Assembly: GCF_020740795.1 (NCBI RefSeq) | Contig: NC_067296.1 | Span: 2,333,001-2,397,000, forward strand | Direction of reading: 5' to 3' | DNA: 64,000 bases | Source of the DNA: Apus apus | Lineage: Eukaryota; Chordata; Aves; Apodiformes; Apodidae | Shown here: piece by piece, positions 22,356 to 35,465 of the stretch | Numbering within the stretch: position 1 is the first letter of the stretch | Layout of the letters: each line of letters starts with the position of its first letter | The notes under the pieces: generated by a model | What the model was told of the DNA's origin: nothing | The model's input: only the letters and a program-made list of their open reading frames with translations | Database searches by the model: none | Translations under genes and position numbers: made by a program

Positions 22356-25300
22356 CCAGAGTGGCAAAGCAAAAAAAAGAAATAAAATCTTCCCTCGTTC
22401 CAGGAATTACAGCCAGGAAAGACATGCAGGGGTTTTTTCTTTTTTTCCAGAATCCTGAGCTTCCTACTACAAATTCATCCCTCACCCCCACCTCCCACAG
22501 CCCCTCAGCTCAGAAGCTGCTCATTTAAGTGTTTCCCACCTCTGGTTGTAGTAAGGGGAAAGCCCCATGGGCCCAACAAGAAAAACTGAGCAGCAAGACA
22601 ACCTTTTAAAAGGAATATGTTTTCTGTGTTAAAAAACCAAACTAACCATGGAGAAATTGTTCCCCAAAGAGCAGGAACATCATGAGGCCTTGTCTCCAAG
22701 TCTCCAAGACTCACTGCCACCAGGTAATGGCTGCTATTGATTGGGCACAGCCTAGAGCCATTTCTTACTTTCTCATTTATGAGCCTGTTTTAAGAACCTT
22801 ATAACTCAGCCATTGGGGATGGAAAAATGTAGGAAATTATAGGAACATGTAACACCTGGGAATTCTGCTGAAAGAAGCCACTTGCAAATGGCCTCTTCCT
22901 CCCTCAGACACTGGTGAGCCTGGCTTGGCCCTCCCTGAGCTCATACCTAAGAGCAAAAATCAATGTTTGCACTCAGCGAGTCCAAGGGAATAGATCTTTC
23001 CACCATCTCCTCCTGCAATCTTCTCACTCTCTTTAGAAGTACCAGGGACAAAAGGACCCACCTGGCTGCAGGTGCTGAAACAGCTACTAGAGCTGCACAG
23101 CTTCATGCAGGTGAAGCCACCTGTCATATATTCTCTCTCTGGATAGAAATGAATGAGCAGAGATTTGATGACTTTGGCACAACGTGCTCCCAGCCCTTGA
23201 CACCCACAGTGTCCTGATTTGAGCCAAGATGAAGCCTGTCTTCCTTTTACTGATGTTTTTCCCCCTCAGCAAGCTCTCTTTTAAGCTTCACGTGGCTCAT
23301 TAAGGCTTGCTGGCTCCACTTGTCCCAACTTGCTGGAAATCAAATCCCTGCTGTCCCTCAGCTCCTGTTTGGCCCCTGCAAGCACCATCTCCCTGATTCT
23401 CCCCGAAGGGCTCCCCCCACTCCAGTGGGGATGTCTGGAGATGTCCCAGGCCAGGGGATCCCTCTCAGGGGCTGCTCTAGCCAGATGTGATCATGTTTTC
23501 ACACAGGAGGTGTAAAAATCCAGCATGCCCCAGCAAGAGTCCTCAGGAGCATGACAAGGGGACCTTGGGAGGTTGCTTAGTTTAGAGAAGACCAGCAACA
23601 GATGTGGCTACAGCTTGCAAACAGGTGAATTCCTGTGCAAGGGCTACAGCAAAAACCATTGGGCTCAGCTGGAGGGTAAAAAGGCAGGTGGGAGAAATCA
23701 CTGAGAGTGGGGGAATGGAAGTGGAGGAAGGTGGAGGCTCTACCCAGGAGACCCTGAAGCACAAAATAGAAATTACCTGTCAGAGACATTGTGCAGATGG
23801 TTGTGCTCTGGAGCAGAGGGCTGGACACCTTCCAGCTTCCTCCTCAACAGTGCCCCAAACTAGAGAGAAATTTCACCTTCAGCCTCAGTGAGCAAAACAT
23901 CCCACATGGAGCTGTGGAAGCACCATGGAGAAGAACACTCACCTTCAGCTCCTTCTGGAAACCAGCATCCCAAACTTCCAGTCCTGAAATGCCCATCCCG
24001 TTGCTGCATGCTGAGATCTTGCTAAAAAAATTAGGGAGGCAGGAGGGGCAGCCTGGTGGGTTGCAGAAGGGCCTCTGGCTGTGCCATGAGCAGCCAGGCT
24101 GGCCCAGGGAGGGAGGGAGGTGATGGCTGAGCAGCCAGAAAGGAGCCTGGTGAGTTCAAACAAAAGGGTTTTATAAAGTCACAAGATGACACCAATTATT
24201 TGCTTAGGTTTGGGTTCTGCTTTTGCTCATCTGCTGCCTCGTTCCATGAATTCTAAGTGACAAAGTTACTGAGCAAGGTGTCCATGAAGCCTGGAGGTGT
24301 GACATGTGCCACAGATGGTGCCAAATGTCTCTGCAGTTTCTTTTTTACCAGTGCCCAAAGTGACAGGCAGTGAAACACAAGCCAGGGGTCTGGCTGCCTG
24401 TTGGGCATCACCACCCAGCAGGGCAACTCATGGCCAGAAGCTGAGCAGCTACTGAGCCCTTCCTCACCTCCTGCAGCAGAGATGGGAGCTGCCCTACCCT
24501 TTTCTCCAAGCAAGGACTCCAGCCAGCCCAGACCTGCAGCTGAAGGATCCCTGGGTCTCCCAGACCTGCAGCAACCTGTCTCCTCTCCCCCAGCCTCCCT
24601 CCCCAGAGGTCCCTCAGGAGTCACTTGGCTTGTCCTCCCCAGCCATCTCCTCAACACTAGACATCCCCTTAGCATTTTCCAGCACACATCCCCTCACATG
24701 TCCCCAGGACAGCAGGTGGCTGTGTCCCCCCCCAAAGCAGGACCACAAGCCAATGTCCCCTTCAGGTCTGATGCCCCCACAACATCAGGTAGGTGGTTCA
24801 GGAGCATCCGTGCCAGGAAAAACACCATCCTAACTGGCAGAACAATTAGCACCACACTCACCTTCTTCTTTGGCTCTGAGGGGTAAATGAGATGTTCAGG
24901 GATCTCTCTGTGGTCTGGTTTACAGCTGAGAGAAAACAGCTTCATCTGAGCTGCTCCACTGCTTTTGTTCTTCACAGAAAAAGGGAGGAAAAAAGAAAAC
25001 TGCCTCGAGGCTAGGAATTAAATGTTCTTTTCTGTCCATTCCTCCTTGAGAAAAAGAGCAGCAGTGTTTTGGTTCTTGAGAGATCCCTGTAGCTTTCAGC
25101 TCAGGGGTGATGGTGGGAGTCACAGCAGAGAGGCCACCAGGAAACCCCCAACCCAGAGCTCCTGCCAAAGCTTTGAGGGACAAGCCCTCTATGGATGGGT
25201 GACTTCTTTACAAGGAGAGCAGGGAAACCCAGCTGGGCTGCTGCAGGTGGGGCTGGACAAACCCTGCAAGGCCACAAATGGCTGGAGAACAAAGCTTGGC

Positions 25301-26784
25301 ATCTGCATGGTAGCTGGACCTCACCACAGCCTCGTGGCATTTGCTGTGTCCCAGCTTCCCTGGAATTCATTAGAAGGAAGTAAATAAAGTTGGTGGTCCT
25401 CAGGAGTGCAAAATAAAATAAAATAATCTCAATTTCAGGTCATTTGGCACTCTAGGTCCCTTTTTGACCCTCTTCCATTTTTCATTTTCCTTTCACTTAT
25501 TTGTATTGGACCCCGTTTTAAAGCTAGAAATGTCTTGGAAAGGGCAAGACAGGAAAACTGCCTTTGAAAAGCTCAAAGGGGAAAACCTCCCTTCATTCTC
25601 TATTTTATGGCATTTAGTTTGTAATTCTTTTTCACACCCTAAACCTATTCACTGAACCCCACCCTAAGTTCTTCCCCACCCCCAGCAACACGATTTTGGG
25701 GCAAACACCCCATTCATGAGAACATTTCACCCAGCTCTGGTTTTAGAGTCAACCAAGCATCAGGCTTCACCAATTCAGGAGCCACAAATGTGCCCAGCCC
25801 AGTGCCAGGAGCCTGGGAGCAGAGCCCTGGGCTCTGTGGCCACTCCTGCCATCAGTGCAGTCAGCCCAGACCTTCAAGGAGAGCTTGGCAGGTGATGATA
25901 CCCCGACAAAAGGGAGTGGGGACATTCTGCACATCTGGCCCTGGCCACCCATGGTGCTGTTTTCTGAAACTTCAGCCCTGAGACACTCAGTCCCTCAGGT
26001 TTTTGTTCTCCTCATCTTGGGCTTTGTGACACTGAAGATCTCCAGGAGATATGGGCAGATACTGGACACGGGCACCATCTGGCCCTGGTGCTTTTCCACT
26101 CTAGATTAAAGACTATCAAGCTTTTATGAAGTCAAAAGAAGAAAAAAACCAAACAAACAACAAAAAAGAATGCAATATATCATCTGGATTCCCTGCTGTT
26201 TGCAGGTAATTAAGTTTGTCACAATCTTGACAGAGCTGGGAACAATGGAGGGAAACAGAAACAAAAGACACAGGGAGGGAAAAATATAACAAGAACCTCT
26301 CCAGAGCTTTTGCTTTCTGATTCTGTTATCAAAGAACATGATTAAAAGAGATAATGATATGTCCATGGTGTTTGCTGCCCAGTTGCACTACAAATATAAA
26401 TTAAGCCTAACAATTTGTCAGATTTATGGTTTTTTAAGCTCAGGTAATGCCATTCCAATGTTTACTGGGCTGCATGCCAGTTCCTGGGGTTGTATCCATT
26501 CAAATCTGGCCTCTCCCTCTTACTCATTCCCTCTTTTGTGTTTCATCTTAGTGCCTACCCTTCCTTTTACCTCGAAAGAGAAAAAAACAAATCCCCCCAG
26601 CTCAGTGGTGGTGTCCCTGGTGCTGGGCTGAAGGGCACCTCAACAGAAGGAGCTGCCCATCTGTACCTTCCTGCAGGAACAAGTGGTGGTTAGAGATCAT
26701 CCTCAGCTCGGCCCCTGCTTGCGGGTGGAACCAGAGCAGCTCAGGGCTCCTTGCTGCCCTGGGAACCAACCTCACTGCCCAGGA
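22356..26784. other. Unannotated unique sequence
   Basis: 4.4 kb without CR1. Frames of up to 161 codons are not recognisable. An A/T-rich block at 26110-26430 includes an A-rich AAAC repeat (about 26138-26170). Confidence 0.45.
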
Positions 26785-27512
26785 AGTTCAACAAGGCCAA
26801 GTGCAAGCTCCTGCACATGGCTCAGGGCCATCCCAAGCACCATTGCAGGTTAGGCAGAGAGTGGATTGAGAGCAGCCCTAGAAGGACTTGGGGTGTTGGG
26901 TGATGGGAAGCTCACCATGAGCCCAGAACCCACCCGTGTCCTGGGCTGTGTCACCAGCAGCGTGACCAGCAGGGCCAGGGAGGGGATTGTCCCCTCTGCT
27001 CTGCTCTGCTGGGACCCTCTGCAGGGCTGGGAACAGCTCTGGGGTCCCCAACACAAGAAGGACATGGAGGTCCTGGAGAGAGTCCAGAGGAGGCCACGGA
27101 GATGATGCAAGGGCTGGAGCAGCTCTGCTCTGGAGCCAGGCTGGGAGAGTTGGGGTGTTCAGCCTGGAGAAGAGAAGGCTCCAGGGAGACCTGAGAGCAC
27201 CTTCCAGTGCCTGAAGGGGCTCCAGGAAAGCTGGGGAGGGACTTGGGACAAGGGCAGGGAAGGAGAGGACAAGGGGGATGGATGAAAACTGCAAGAGAAG
27301 AGATGGAGGTTGGACATGAGGAGGAAATTCTTGAGTGTGAGGGTGGTGAGACCCTGGCCCAGGTTGCCCAGGGAAGCTGTGGCTGCCCCATCCCTGGCAG
27401 TGTTGAAGGGCAGGTTGGATGGGGCTGGTGCAACCTGGAATGGTGGGAGATGTCCCTGCCCATGCAGGGGGTTGGATCTAGATGATCTTTAAGGTCCCAT
27501 CCAACCCTAACT
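26785..27512 (+). mobile_element. CR1 LINE fragment, long
   Basis: Starts at AGGAAGTTCAACAAGGCC (reverse-transcriptase C-terminal region) and ends GATCTTTAAGGTCCCATCC; about 730 bases with broken frame. Confidence 0.93.
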
Positions 27513-30366
27513 AGTTATTTGCCCTTTAGGGGAAAATCCATTCCCTACAGGACAATTGCAGTATTAAAAGGACACGATGGGGCAGCTGTTCTGATGTAAA
27601 TTTTGTGCTTTTCCACCTCACCCTGAATTGTTAAATCTGCAGAAGGCTCTGAGAGTGGACTTTGCAGAAGGCCCTGAGCACAGATTTATTTTGGAATATT
27701 TCCACTTGTCATTACAATTAATCACCAGGAACCAAGGGAAGGAGAACAGTTTATGAAAACATCAAGCAGGGAATGTGACTGCAGGAACCTGACAAATGGG
27801 ACAGCAAGACAGAGAGATGGTTTTTAATAATCCATTTTCATGCCACCTCCAGTGAAAAGAAAAGAGAAAGACTGAGTAGCATCGTTCTCCATGACAATCT
27901 CCAGAGCATCATCCTGGCCCTCCTCTGAAACCATGCAATAGCTCCTCAGAACATTTTGGAAAGACAAGGCAGTATATTTCTCAAGCCCTGTCTCGTGCAT
28001 GATACTCCAGAGAGTCCCTCTGCTGTGAAAAATAAATGTCCCTCTATAAAAGAACTAAATGCACATTTTTTTGGAACCAGCTTCAACTCTGGACGTGCAC
28101 TTCAGAATACAGAGAGTAACATTGCCTGAAGTTTTGCTCTGAGGACACCAGCAAGGAGGACTCAGTCTCTGCTCCTCTTTCCTTGAGAGAGCTCCCACCC
28201 TCCTCCACCATCTGCCATGAAGCAATGGGCTCCTCTGGGATGGAGCTGGCTCCAAAATACCAGCATCATTCATATGTAAGAGAAGCAGGGAATGGTCTGT
28301 TTTCTATCTCAGCAGCCAAGACAGACTGCACAGTGAGACACACCAAGGTTGTCACAGCTGCCCCCATGAAGCATTTGTAATGCCCAGCCCCAGGAGCAGG
28401 CTGCAGAAGCAGGCAGAAGGGAGCCTTGGCTTCACTCACCAGGTGAAGTTCCTCCACTTTGGATGATGAAGAGGACGAGGAGGGAGAAGAGAACCCCTTC
28501 CTGGCAATCTTGTGCTTCTCAGCTTTGGTTCCACTTAGCAGCAGACACCTGCAGAAGAGCAGATGGTGGGGTTAAATGGGAATCTCCTCAGGATTTTGCT
28601 GCAGGGAGTAGAAATGTATCTTGTGTTGATCCCGAGTTATTTTGTGCATCTTGGCAGCTGAGCTGCAAAGACAAAACAAATGCCCAGACTGCAGCCCTGC
28701 CTTGGTCTTTCATAGAATCATAGGAAGTCACAGAATGCCAGTTTGGAAGGGACCTCAAGGATCATCTGGTGCAACCTTTCTAGGTGATAAAAGTTTAAAT
28801 GAGGTGGCCCAGCACCTTGTCAAGTTGAGTCTTAAAACTGTCCAATGTGGGGGAATCCACCACTTCCCTTGGGAGATCATTCCAACCTCTTGTTGGGAGA
28901 TAAGCTCCTAAGACCCCTGAATACAGGCATCTGGGGAGGACTCTGCAGGTTCTGGGTTTTGCCCCTCTGTAGGACAGAGCTGTGGAGTTCCCAACCCCAG
29001 GTAGTCCAGGGAAGGGTGTCCCAGAGCCCCATGCTCTTGATCAGCCTCCACGAGATGCAGGAGATGAGGCAGCTTTCCTGTGAAGACCTTCACACCACAG
29101 ACCTTCCAGGAAGCACCTGGTTGGTTGGTTCTTGTGGGAAACTGTTCTTTTCTTCCCCACAGAAGTCTTAACTCTTGCTTCCCAAAACCTTTTGTCTCCC
29201 ATCATGTTCTCCACCCACTGAGTGCAAGCAGAGCCAGACCCAAAGTGCTTCAGAGTTTTGTGGCTGATAATTCAAGAACTGTGACAGCCCACAAGTGTTG
29301 GTCTTAGGGCTGGATTTCCCTGGAAAGATAGAGTGAGCTTTGGAAGGGTCTCTGCTCTCACAAGCCTTCCTTTCTCCACCTACCTGCTGGTGACCAACCT
29401 GGGTGAGTCTTCTCCACACCACATCACCCCATTGGCCATGACAAGTCACAGCCAGGGAGGACTCCTGCTGGGGGAAGGAGAGTCACCACAACCATGAAGC
29501 GGAACATTTCTTTACTTCCAGTCCACAACCAGCTACTCATTGACCAGGAACTTCACAGGCTTCTTGACCAGCAATAACCATGAGAAAATTAATAACCAAC
29601 TTTCACCCTGAGCTCTGTTAGGAATTCATGACCAGAAATACACATACCTGGGATTCCTGAGATGAATTATGCCTCATGAACAGCTCATTATCTCTACCAA
29701 GGACACAGTGCTCTCTGAATATACTACCATGGGGCCTCCCTCTCTGGGGCTGTTATTCTAAGTGGACACACCACAGTCCCCTTTGGTATTCCCCAGGGAG
29801 AAAGTCCTCAGCTGGAATCTGCAGAGGGAGGGAGCTCTTTGCTCCCAAAGCTGAAATTCAATTTGTGCTTAATAATGAAACCCCCAAGAACAGCTTTCAC
29901 GTGTGAGCTGAACCATTAAATTACAGAGGTGGATCTAAGCCATTTCATGCCAGGTGGAGTTTTTACTCATGTGGAAATTTCGTGGTGCATCCTCCAGTGG
30001 ATTCATTAATGATGCCAAAAAAAAAAAAAAGGTGAGCAGGCATCACTTTTATGGCACTGATTAAAAATGTTTCTCTTCCCTTCCAATCTTACAAAAGAAT
30101 TTGTGAAGTCTTTGTGTTTTCATCCACTTGGCATAAACAAACCCCTCATTGTTGGAGCTGTGCATCAGTGCTGAGGCTCATGACTGTTCTCAGAGACACT
30201 GATGGAACCAGAGTGACTTTATTCAGTGTTGATGAAGGTCTATGGGGCTGGGAGAAGGAGCCAGTGATGTCCCCAGGACCCTTCTGGCAGGGACCTTGTC
30301 CTGAGCCTCAGCCACCAAGCATCTATTAACCAAGCAAAGGCAATGGGGCCACCACACCAGCTGCAC
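27513..30366. other. Unannotated unique sequence (apart from the older CR1 piece at 28711)
   Basis: No gene supported. A 14-base A run lies at 30009-30022. Confidence 0.45.
28711..28895 (-). mobile_element. CR1-related fragment, older subfamily
   Basis: CATAGAATCATAGGAAGTCA, then ATCATCTGGTGCAACCTTTC and TGTGGGGGAATCCACCACTT. Distinct and more diverged than the main subfamily; homology may extend weakly to about 29080. Confidence 0.78.
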
Positions 30367-30448
30367 CCCCAAAGGTGTCCCTGCCCATGCAGGGGGGTGG
30401 AACTAGATGGCATTGAAGGTCCCTTCCAACCCAAACCATTCAGTGACT
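30367..30448 (+). mobile_element. CR1 LINE 3' end, short
   Basis: GTGTCCCTGCCCATGCAGG to CCTTCCAACCCAAACCATTC. It lies only 60 bases from the next plus-strand copy. Confidence 0.9.
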
Positions 30449-30507
30449 CTTTGACTTTATAGTCCCCTCCACTATAGGAAAATAAAGAAAAGGGGTTTAA
30501 GGGCTTG

Positions 30508-30843
30508 TAGAGAGAGGACAAGGGGGAATGGATTAAAACTGGAAGAGGGGAGGCTTAGGTGAGACATGAGGAGGAAATTCTTCACTGTGAGGAGCAATGG
30601 GACAAGGGGTGATGGTTTAAAACTTGAAGAGATTAGGAGGAAATTCTTTGCTGTGAGGGTGGTGAGACCCTGGCCCAGGTTGCCCAGGGAAGCTGTGGCT
30701 GCCCCATCCCTGGCAGTGTTGAAGGGCAGGTTGGATGGGGCTTGGAGCAGCCTGGGCTGGTGGGAGGTGTCCCTGCCCATGCAGGGGGTGGGACTGGGTG
30801 AGCTTTAAAGTCCCTTCCAACCCAAACCATTCCATGATTCTAA
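30508..30843 (+). mobile_element. CR1 LINE 3' fragment with internal repeat
   Basis: GAGGACAAGGGGGAATGG to CATTCCATGATTCTAAG. The segment spanning GACAAGG...AGGAGGAAATTCTT occurs twice in tandem (about 30512-30589 and 30600-30650). Confidence 0.92.
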
Positions 30844-32191
30844 GTATTGGATTTTCTCTTGTTGGTTGAAACATCAGAGATTGCACAACAGCTAAATACT
30901 CTTACTTTGGCTGAAGAACCTCACCAGCTTTGGATAAAACATCCTTCCCACCGTGTGTGTGGACCAGCAGAAAAGCTGCCCACAAGTGGCTCTTCCCAGG
31001 TCCAAGTCACAGGGCTCCTTGTCAGACCTAAATTATTTAATACAAACAAAACCTTTCTAACCATTCCCACACCCAGATCTAAGCACCTTTACTGTTGCAA
31101 AAGTGCAGTAGGACTAATGAAATCATAATGAACATGTTAATTAATGTATACATTCTCTCTACATTTTGCACAGCTATAAATGGTCAAATAAATAATGAAT
31201 GCCATGGAATAATTTATGTGAGATCTGTTTCTTACTTTACATGTTCTAATTACTCATACAAACACATCCCAATGAATTCTTGAAAGTTACAGAATAAATA
31301 ATATTAAAAATTAATTTATCACCCATAAGTTCATGAGAAACCAAGTTCAAATAGATATTTAATTCCATTAAAACGTTGCATTGTCACACTCCCCCAGTAA
31401 CTGGCAGCAGGAAATGTTCCTCCTGGCCACTTCAACCAGGAGTTCTGCTACTTCTGGGTTTTGTCTGTGGCTTCCAGGGTTGAAATTCAACCACCAGAGC
31501 TACAGGAGATGCTTTTCACTACTGGCCCCTCAGAGGGAACCACATGAAACCAGTTTCCTTCACGAAGCACCATGTGGAAAACCAACACCCACCTGAGAGC
31601 ACTGGAAGCAGCACTTCACCCTCACAGCTGAGCATTCCACAGGCACCAGTAGATTAATTAGTGCAGCTTTGCAATTTCCCTGTGGAGCTACATATTATCA
31701 TCCCACTTTGCACAGTAAACAGAAGGATGGGGATGTTCTGGGCCTCCAAATGCAGCTGTTGCACAACGTGTACTGGTTTTGCAGCTGTGGCCAGAGGTTA
31801 GAACCTGCTGCAGGAGAAGGCCAGTAATTCATGTCACTGGCTGTTGGCACACTCGAGTGCTTGATTCCCAGAGTAATTCTGGGCATCTTGTTAAAACCTG
31901 TGTCCCACAGGCTGGATATCTGAAAGTTGCTGCTGGGGTCTGCTGAAGACTGCCTGGGATGGTTTGTCCAGCAGGTGACTGGTAGATGGTTGCAAACATT
32001 GATCAGAAGTGTGTGACTGCAGAGCTCCACCACGAGAGGCTGTGTGGTTCCTGAATGCATGGATGGATGCATGGTTGCAGCTCCTCCCTCATCCCAGCAG
32101 GCACTCTCCAGCCAAAACTATGAGTTATCCAGTTACTCAGTGTACCAAGGTGTGCAGCTCATCACTCAAACCTCCCTTTCCCTCTGCCAAC
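30844..32191. other. AT-rich unique block, candidate conserved non-coding DNA at 31110-31390
   Basis: 31110-31390 is strongly AT-rich, with repeated TAATTA and AATAAT cores and no open frame. It contrasts with the GC-balanced surroundings and looks regulatory rather than coding. Confidence 0.35.
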
Positions 32192-32600
32192 ACAGAATCA
32201 CAGGGTTGTCAGAGTCGGAAGGGGCCTCTAGAGATCATCTAGTCCGAAGCCCTGCTAAAGCAGGATTGCCTGGAGCACATCAGGAACATATCCAGATGGG
32301 TCTTGGATATCTCCAGAGAAGGAAACTCCACACCCTCCCTGGTCAGCCTGACACAGGGCTCTGTCACCCTCACAGTCAAGAAGTTTCTCCCCATCTTTCC
32401 ATGTCACTTCCCACGTTCCAGCTTGTGCCCGTTGCCCCTTGTCCTGTCCCTGGGAACTACTGAGCAGAGTCTGGCTCCATCCTCCTGCACCCACCCTGAG
32501 ATACTTGTAGACATTGATAAGGTCTCCCCTCAGCCTTCTGTTCTCCAGGCTGAAGACCCCCAGCTCTCTCAGCCTTTCCTCACAAGGAAGATGCTTCAAG
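32192..32600 (-). mobile_element. CR1 LINE fragment, third subfamily
   Basis: CAGAATCACAGGGTTGTCAG, then TCATCTAGTCCGAAGCCCTG and CTAAAGCAGGATTGCC; related to the plus-strand copies at 44823 and 51196. Confidence 0.88.
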
Positions 32601-35254
32601 CACACTCGTGGTTAACGTGCCTGATGAACCATGGTACCCTGAACGTTACATTAATCAGCAAGAAGATTCATCCTAGGCTGGGCTGTTGATGGTGACGTTG
32701 CCTTCACCTGAGATCAGCCATGAGACATCCCATCAGACCACACAGCCGGGGGTCATTTCACCACAAGGAGCAGCAGCAGAACCAGCCTCCTCCAAGCAAA
32801 GTGTCCAGGCTGGACACCGACTGCTTCCAGGTGGCCACTAGCAAGAGCACAGCTCTCCAGAGCCCTCTGTCTTATCAGGGGCTGAGTGGTGATTCAGTAA
32901 TTCATTAAATTAGTAGCACAGGTGGAAAATGATTTAATGGCTCAGACCCCAAGCTTAGAAAACCCAAATTCAAGTCCTTGCACTCACATGTGCAACCCGT
33001 GGGAGCCAGGATATCTCAACCCGCCTGACAAGGAACAACTGGATTCCTCCTCCTGGAGGGGTGGTCCCACCCAGGCACATGGTGGGTGACCCAGAAGGCA
33101 AATACTGGGTGAAGGAAACAGGCTGGATGTGACATTCTTCAATGATGCCACTTCAAATTAGTTTCTGTGCCTGCCAAATCAGTCACTATTTTTAAACAAG
33201 GTCTGTTCTCAAGTTTTTCCAGGGTGTATCAAGCGTTTTCATTTGAGAGATGTGACAGCTCCTGCTCTTGATCCTTTTTGTGACTTTTCCTTGGATTTCT
33301 TCATTCTCTTGTCATATCCCAGCCACACATCAGTTTTCTCACAAAGATGCTATTCACTTATTTTTTTAAAACTGTTTTTCTGTGGAAATTCCCAGTGACC
33401 AATCCCTTGACCAGCTCCATGAATGAAAACTACTAAGTGCTTGGTAGAAGAGAAGCAGTGAGTGGACAGATCCAACATAGACCCACTAAATCTCATCCTT
33501 GAGACAACCTGGTTTGCAAACAAAGCTGCAAGAGTAAGTGGCAATTTGCAAGGACACTGAAGGTCACATTCACCCACTACCACACACCTCAAAAAAAAAA
33601 AAATGAGTTAGGAAGAGAAGCAAGTATGATTCTAGTAAGGAAAAATCTTTCCTGTACCCAGCCAGGCCAACAAGCCAAGGTTGTGGGACAGAGGCTGGGT
33701 CCCAGGGTACCACCACCCTCAAGTTGTTTGCAGAGTAGATGTGTAGGCACAGCCTGAGCCAGGGTTGGTGTCCCCAGGCATCACCCAGCCACACACAACA
33801 TCTCCCCCAGGTTCCACCTGGGCACAAGCTCAGCTCATAAGCAAGATCTCAGCTCAACACCCTTCCTTGGGCTTTGCAATTCAGAGACAAAATGCTCAGG
33901 ATGAGCTGAGTGTGGTCCCTGCAAAGCCCATGTCTCACAGTCACCAATATTCATCACTTGATGATGGGACAGGTTCTCCACTGCTGTTGTCCCAGGGTTG
34001 GGCACATTTCCCTCCTGGCTTCACACTGAAGTTTGCTCTTGTTTCCCCGGGTGTGAGGTCAGAGGGGAAGAAGGATGAAGACCAAGGCCCTGCAGAAGAG
34101 GGAGGTAGGAGCTCGTCCCCTTTCACCACCTGGAAACACTGCAAAATTGTCCTCTTTCCAACAACAGCAAGAGCTGTCCCTGCTGAGGAGGGGGAGGTGA
34201 ACTCCAGGTACCTTCAGACCCAGACCAGAACTAAAGTAACACCAGGAACATCCCCATTCTTGCCAGACTTTTCTCCTGCACCCTGACTTGCCAAACTACT
34301 CATTATTCACTGAGTATTTCACTAGTGCATCTACCATGAACTTTGCTTTATAAAAGATAAATCAAGCAGCTTTTTTGTTTTTTTTGAAGCTGTACCTTGT
34401 CATAGTCTTTCCTCCAGCACCTTCAGGGGCAGGAATAATTATTTGGTGCACATGGCATGTATAATGAATTTTCAGACACACTTGTTTGATCTATAGCCTT
34501 GGAAATAAAAATCTCGTTAGTCTAACAAGCTCAGTAATTATTTCCTGAGCTCGTTGAGCCTCTTCCAATGAAGAAAGTTGCATAAAATTGAGAGTGAGTG
34601 GAGAACAGTGCATCGTGTGGTTTTACAGAGCAAAACATTTCATACTGGTGTTTCCCATCGTGCTGGGAGGAAGAGGGGCAGAAAGAGCAGGGAACTTGGG
34701 TCTCCTCTAGCCAGGTGGATGTTGCTCACTTGCTGCTGGGGGGAAGAAGCTGAGCTCAAATCAAGAAAGAAACCTTTGTCCAAGTTGAGGCAGGAACCAC
34801 CTGGATGTCTCCATCCAAACGAGCCACTCAGATTCCTCTTGAAGGTTTCATATTGTAAGAAATGCTTCTCCAGGACATGTAACCTCACTCACTTCAGACA
34901 GATAAACCCAGGGAGGAGAATGGCACTCCAGGAATGTTTCATTTCTCTCTCTCAGCTCCAAGGGAATCCTGTGTAACGGGCTCAGACACAGCTCTTTGCA
35001 CTGGAGATATAAAAAGCTGGATGATGCAAATCTCCACTCCGTGTCCACTCTCATTTAGTCACCATGAGCTTCTAGAAGCTGTGAAGATAATGTTCCCCAA
35101 GACCCACTCGACCTCCAAATCAGGTCAGCTGCCCTCTATGGTGACCACCTCTCTCCACTGCCTTGGCCAAAAAAATAGAGAAAATAAAAATTGTTCTGAG
35201 GTGCCCGAACTTCAGATGACTGACAGAGGTGACCTGAAGACTTGAGATACTAGG
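32601..35254. other. Unannotated unique sequence
   Basis: No supportable exon. 34290-34560 is AT-rich with TAATTATTT and TAATGAATTT motifs and may be a non-coding element. Confidence 0.4.
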
Positions 35255-35465
35255 AAAAATGTATTTCCTGTGAGGGTGGTGAGAGCCTGGCCCAGGTTGC
35301 CCAGGGAAGCTGTGGCTGCCCCATCCCTGGCAGTGTTGAAGGGCAGGTTGGATGGGGCTTGGAGCAGCCTGGGCTGGTGGGAGGTGTCCCTGCCCATGCA
35401 GGGGGTTGGATCTGGATGAGCTTTAAGGTCCCTTCCAACCCAAACCAGTCTGGGATTCCATGAAT
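35255..35465 (+). mobile_element. CR1 LINE 3' fragment
   Basis: GTGAGGGTGGTGAGAGCC to GTCTGGGATTCCATGAATCC; abundant subfamily. Confidence 0.92.

Noticed and set aside
32940..33010. Possible tRNA/SINE-like box B (AATTCAAGTCC)
   Set aside because: No matching box A, cloverleaf or SINE tail at the right spacing.
33570..33827. Short hydrophobic minus-strand frame ahead of an A-rich run (33590-33603)
   Set aside because: The A run suggested a retrocopy, but no spliced parent or target-site duplication is visible.
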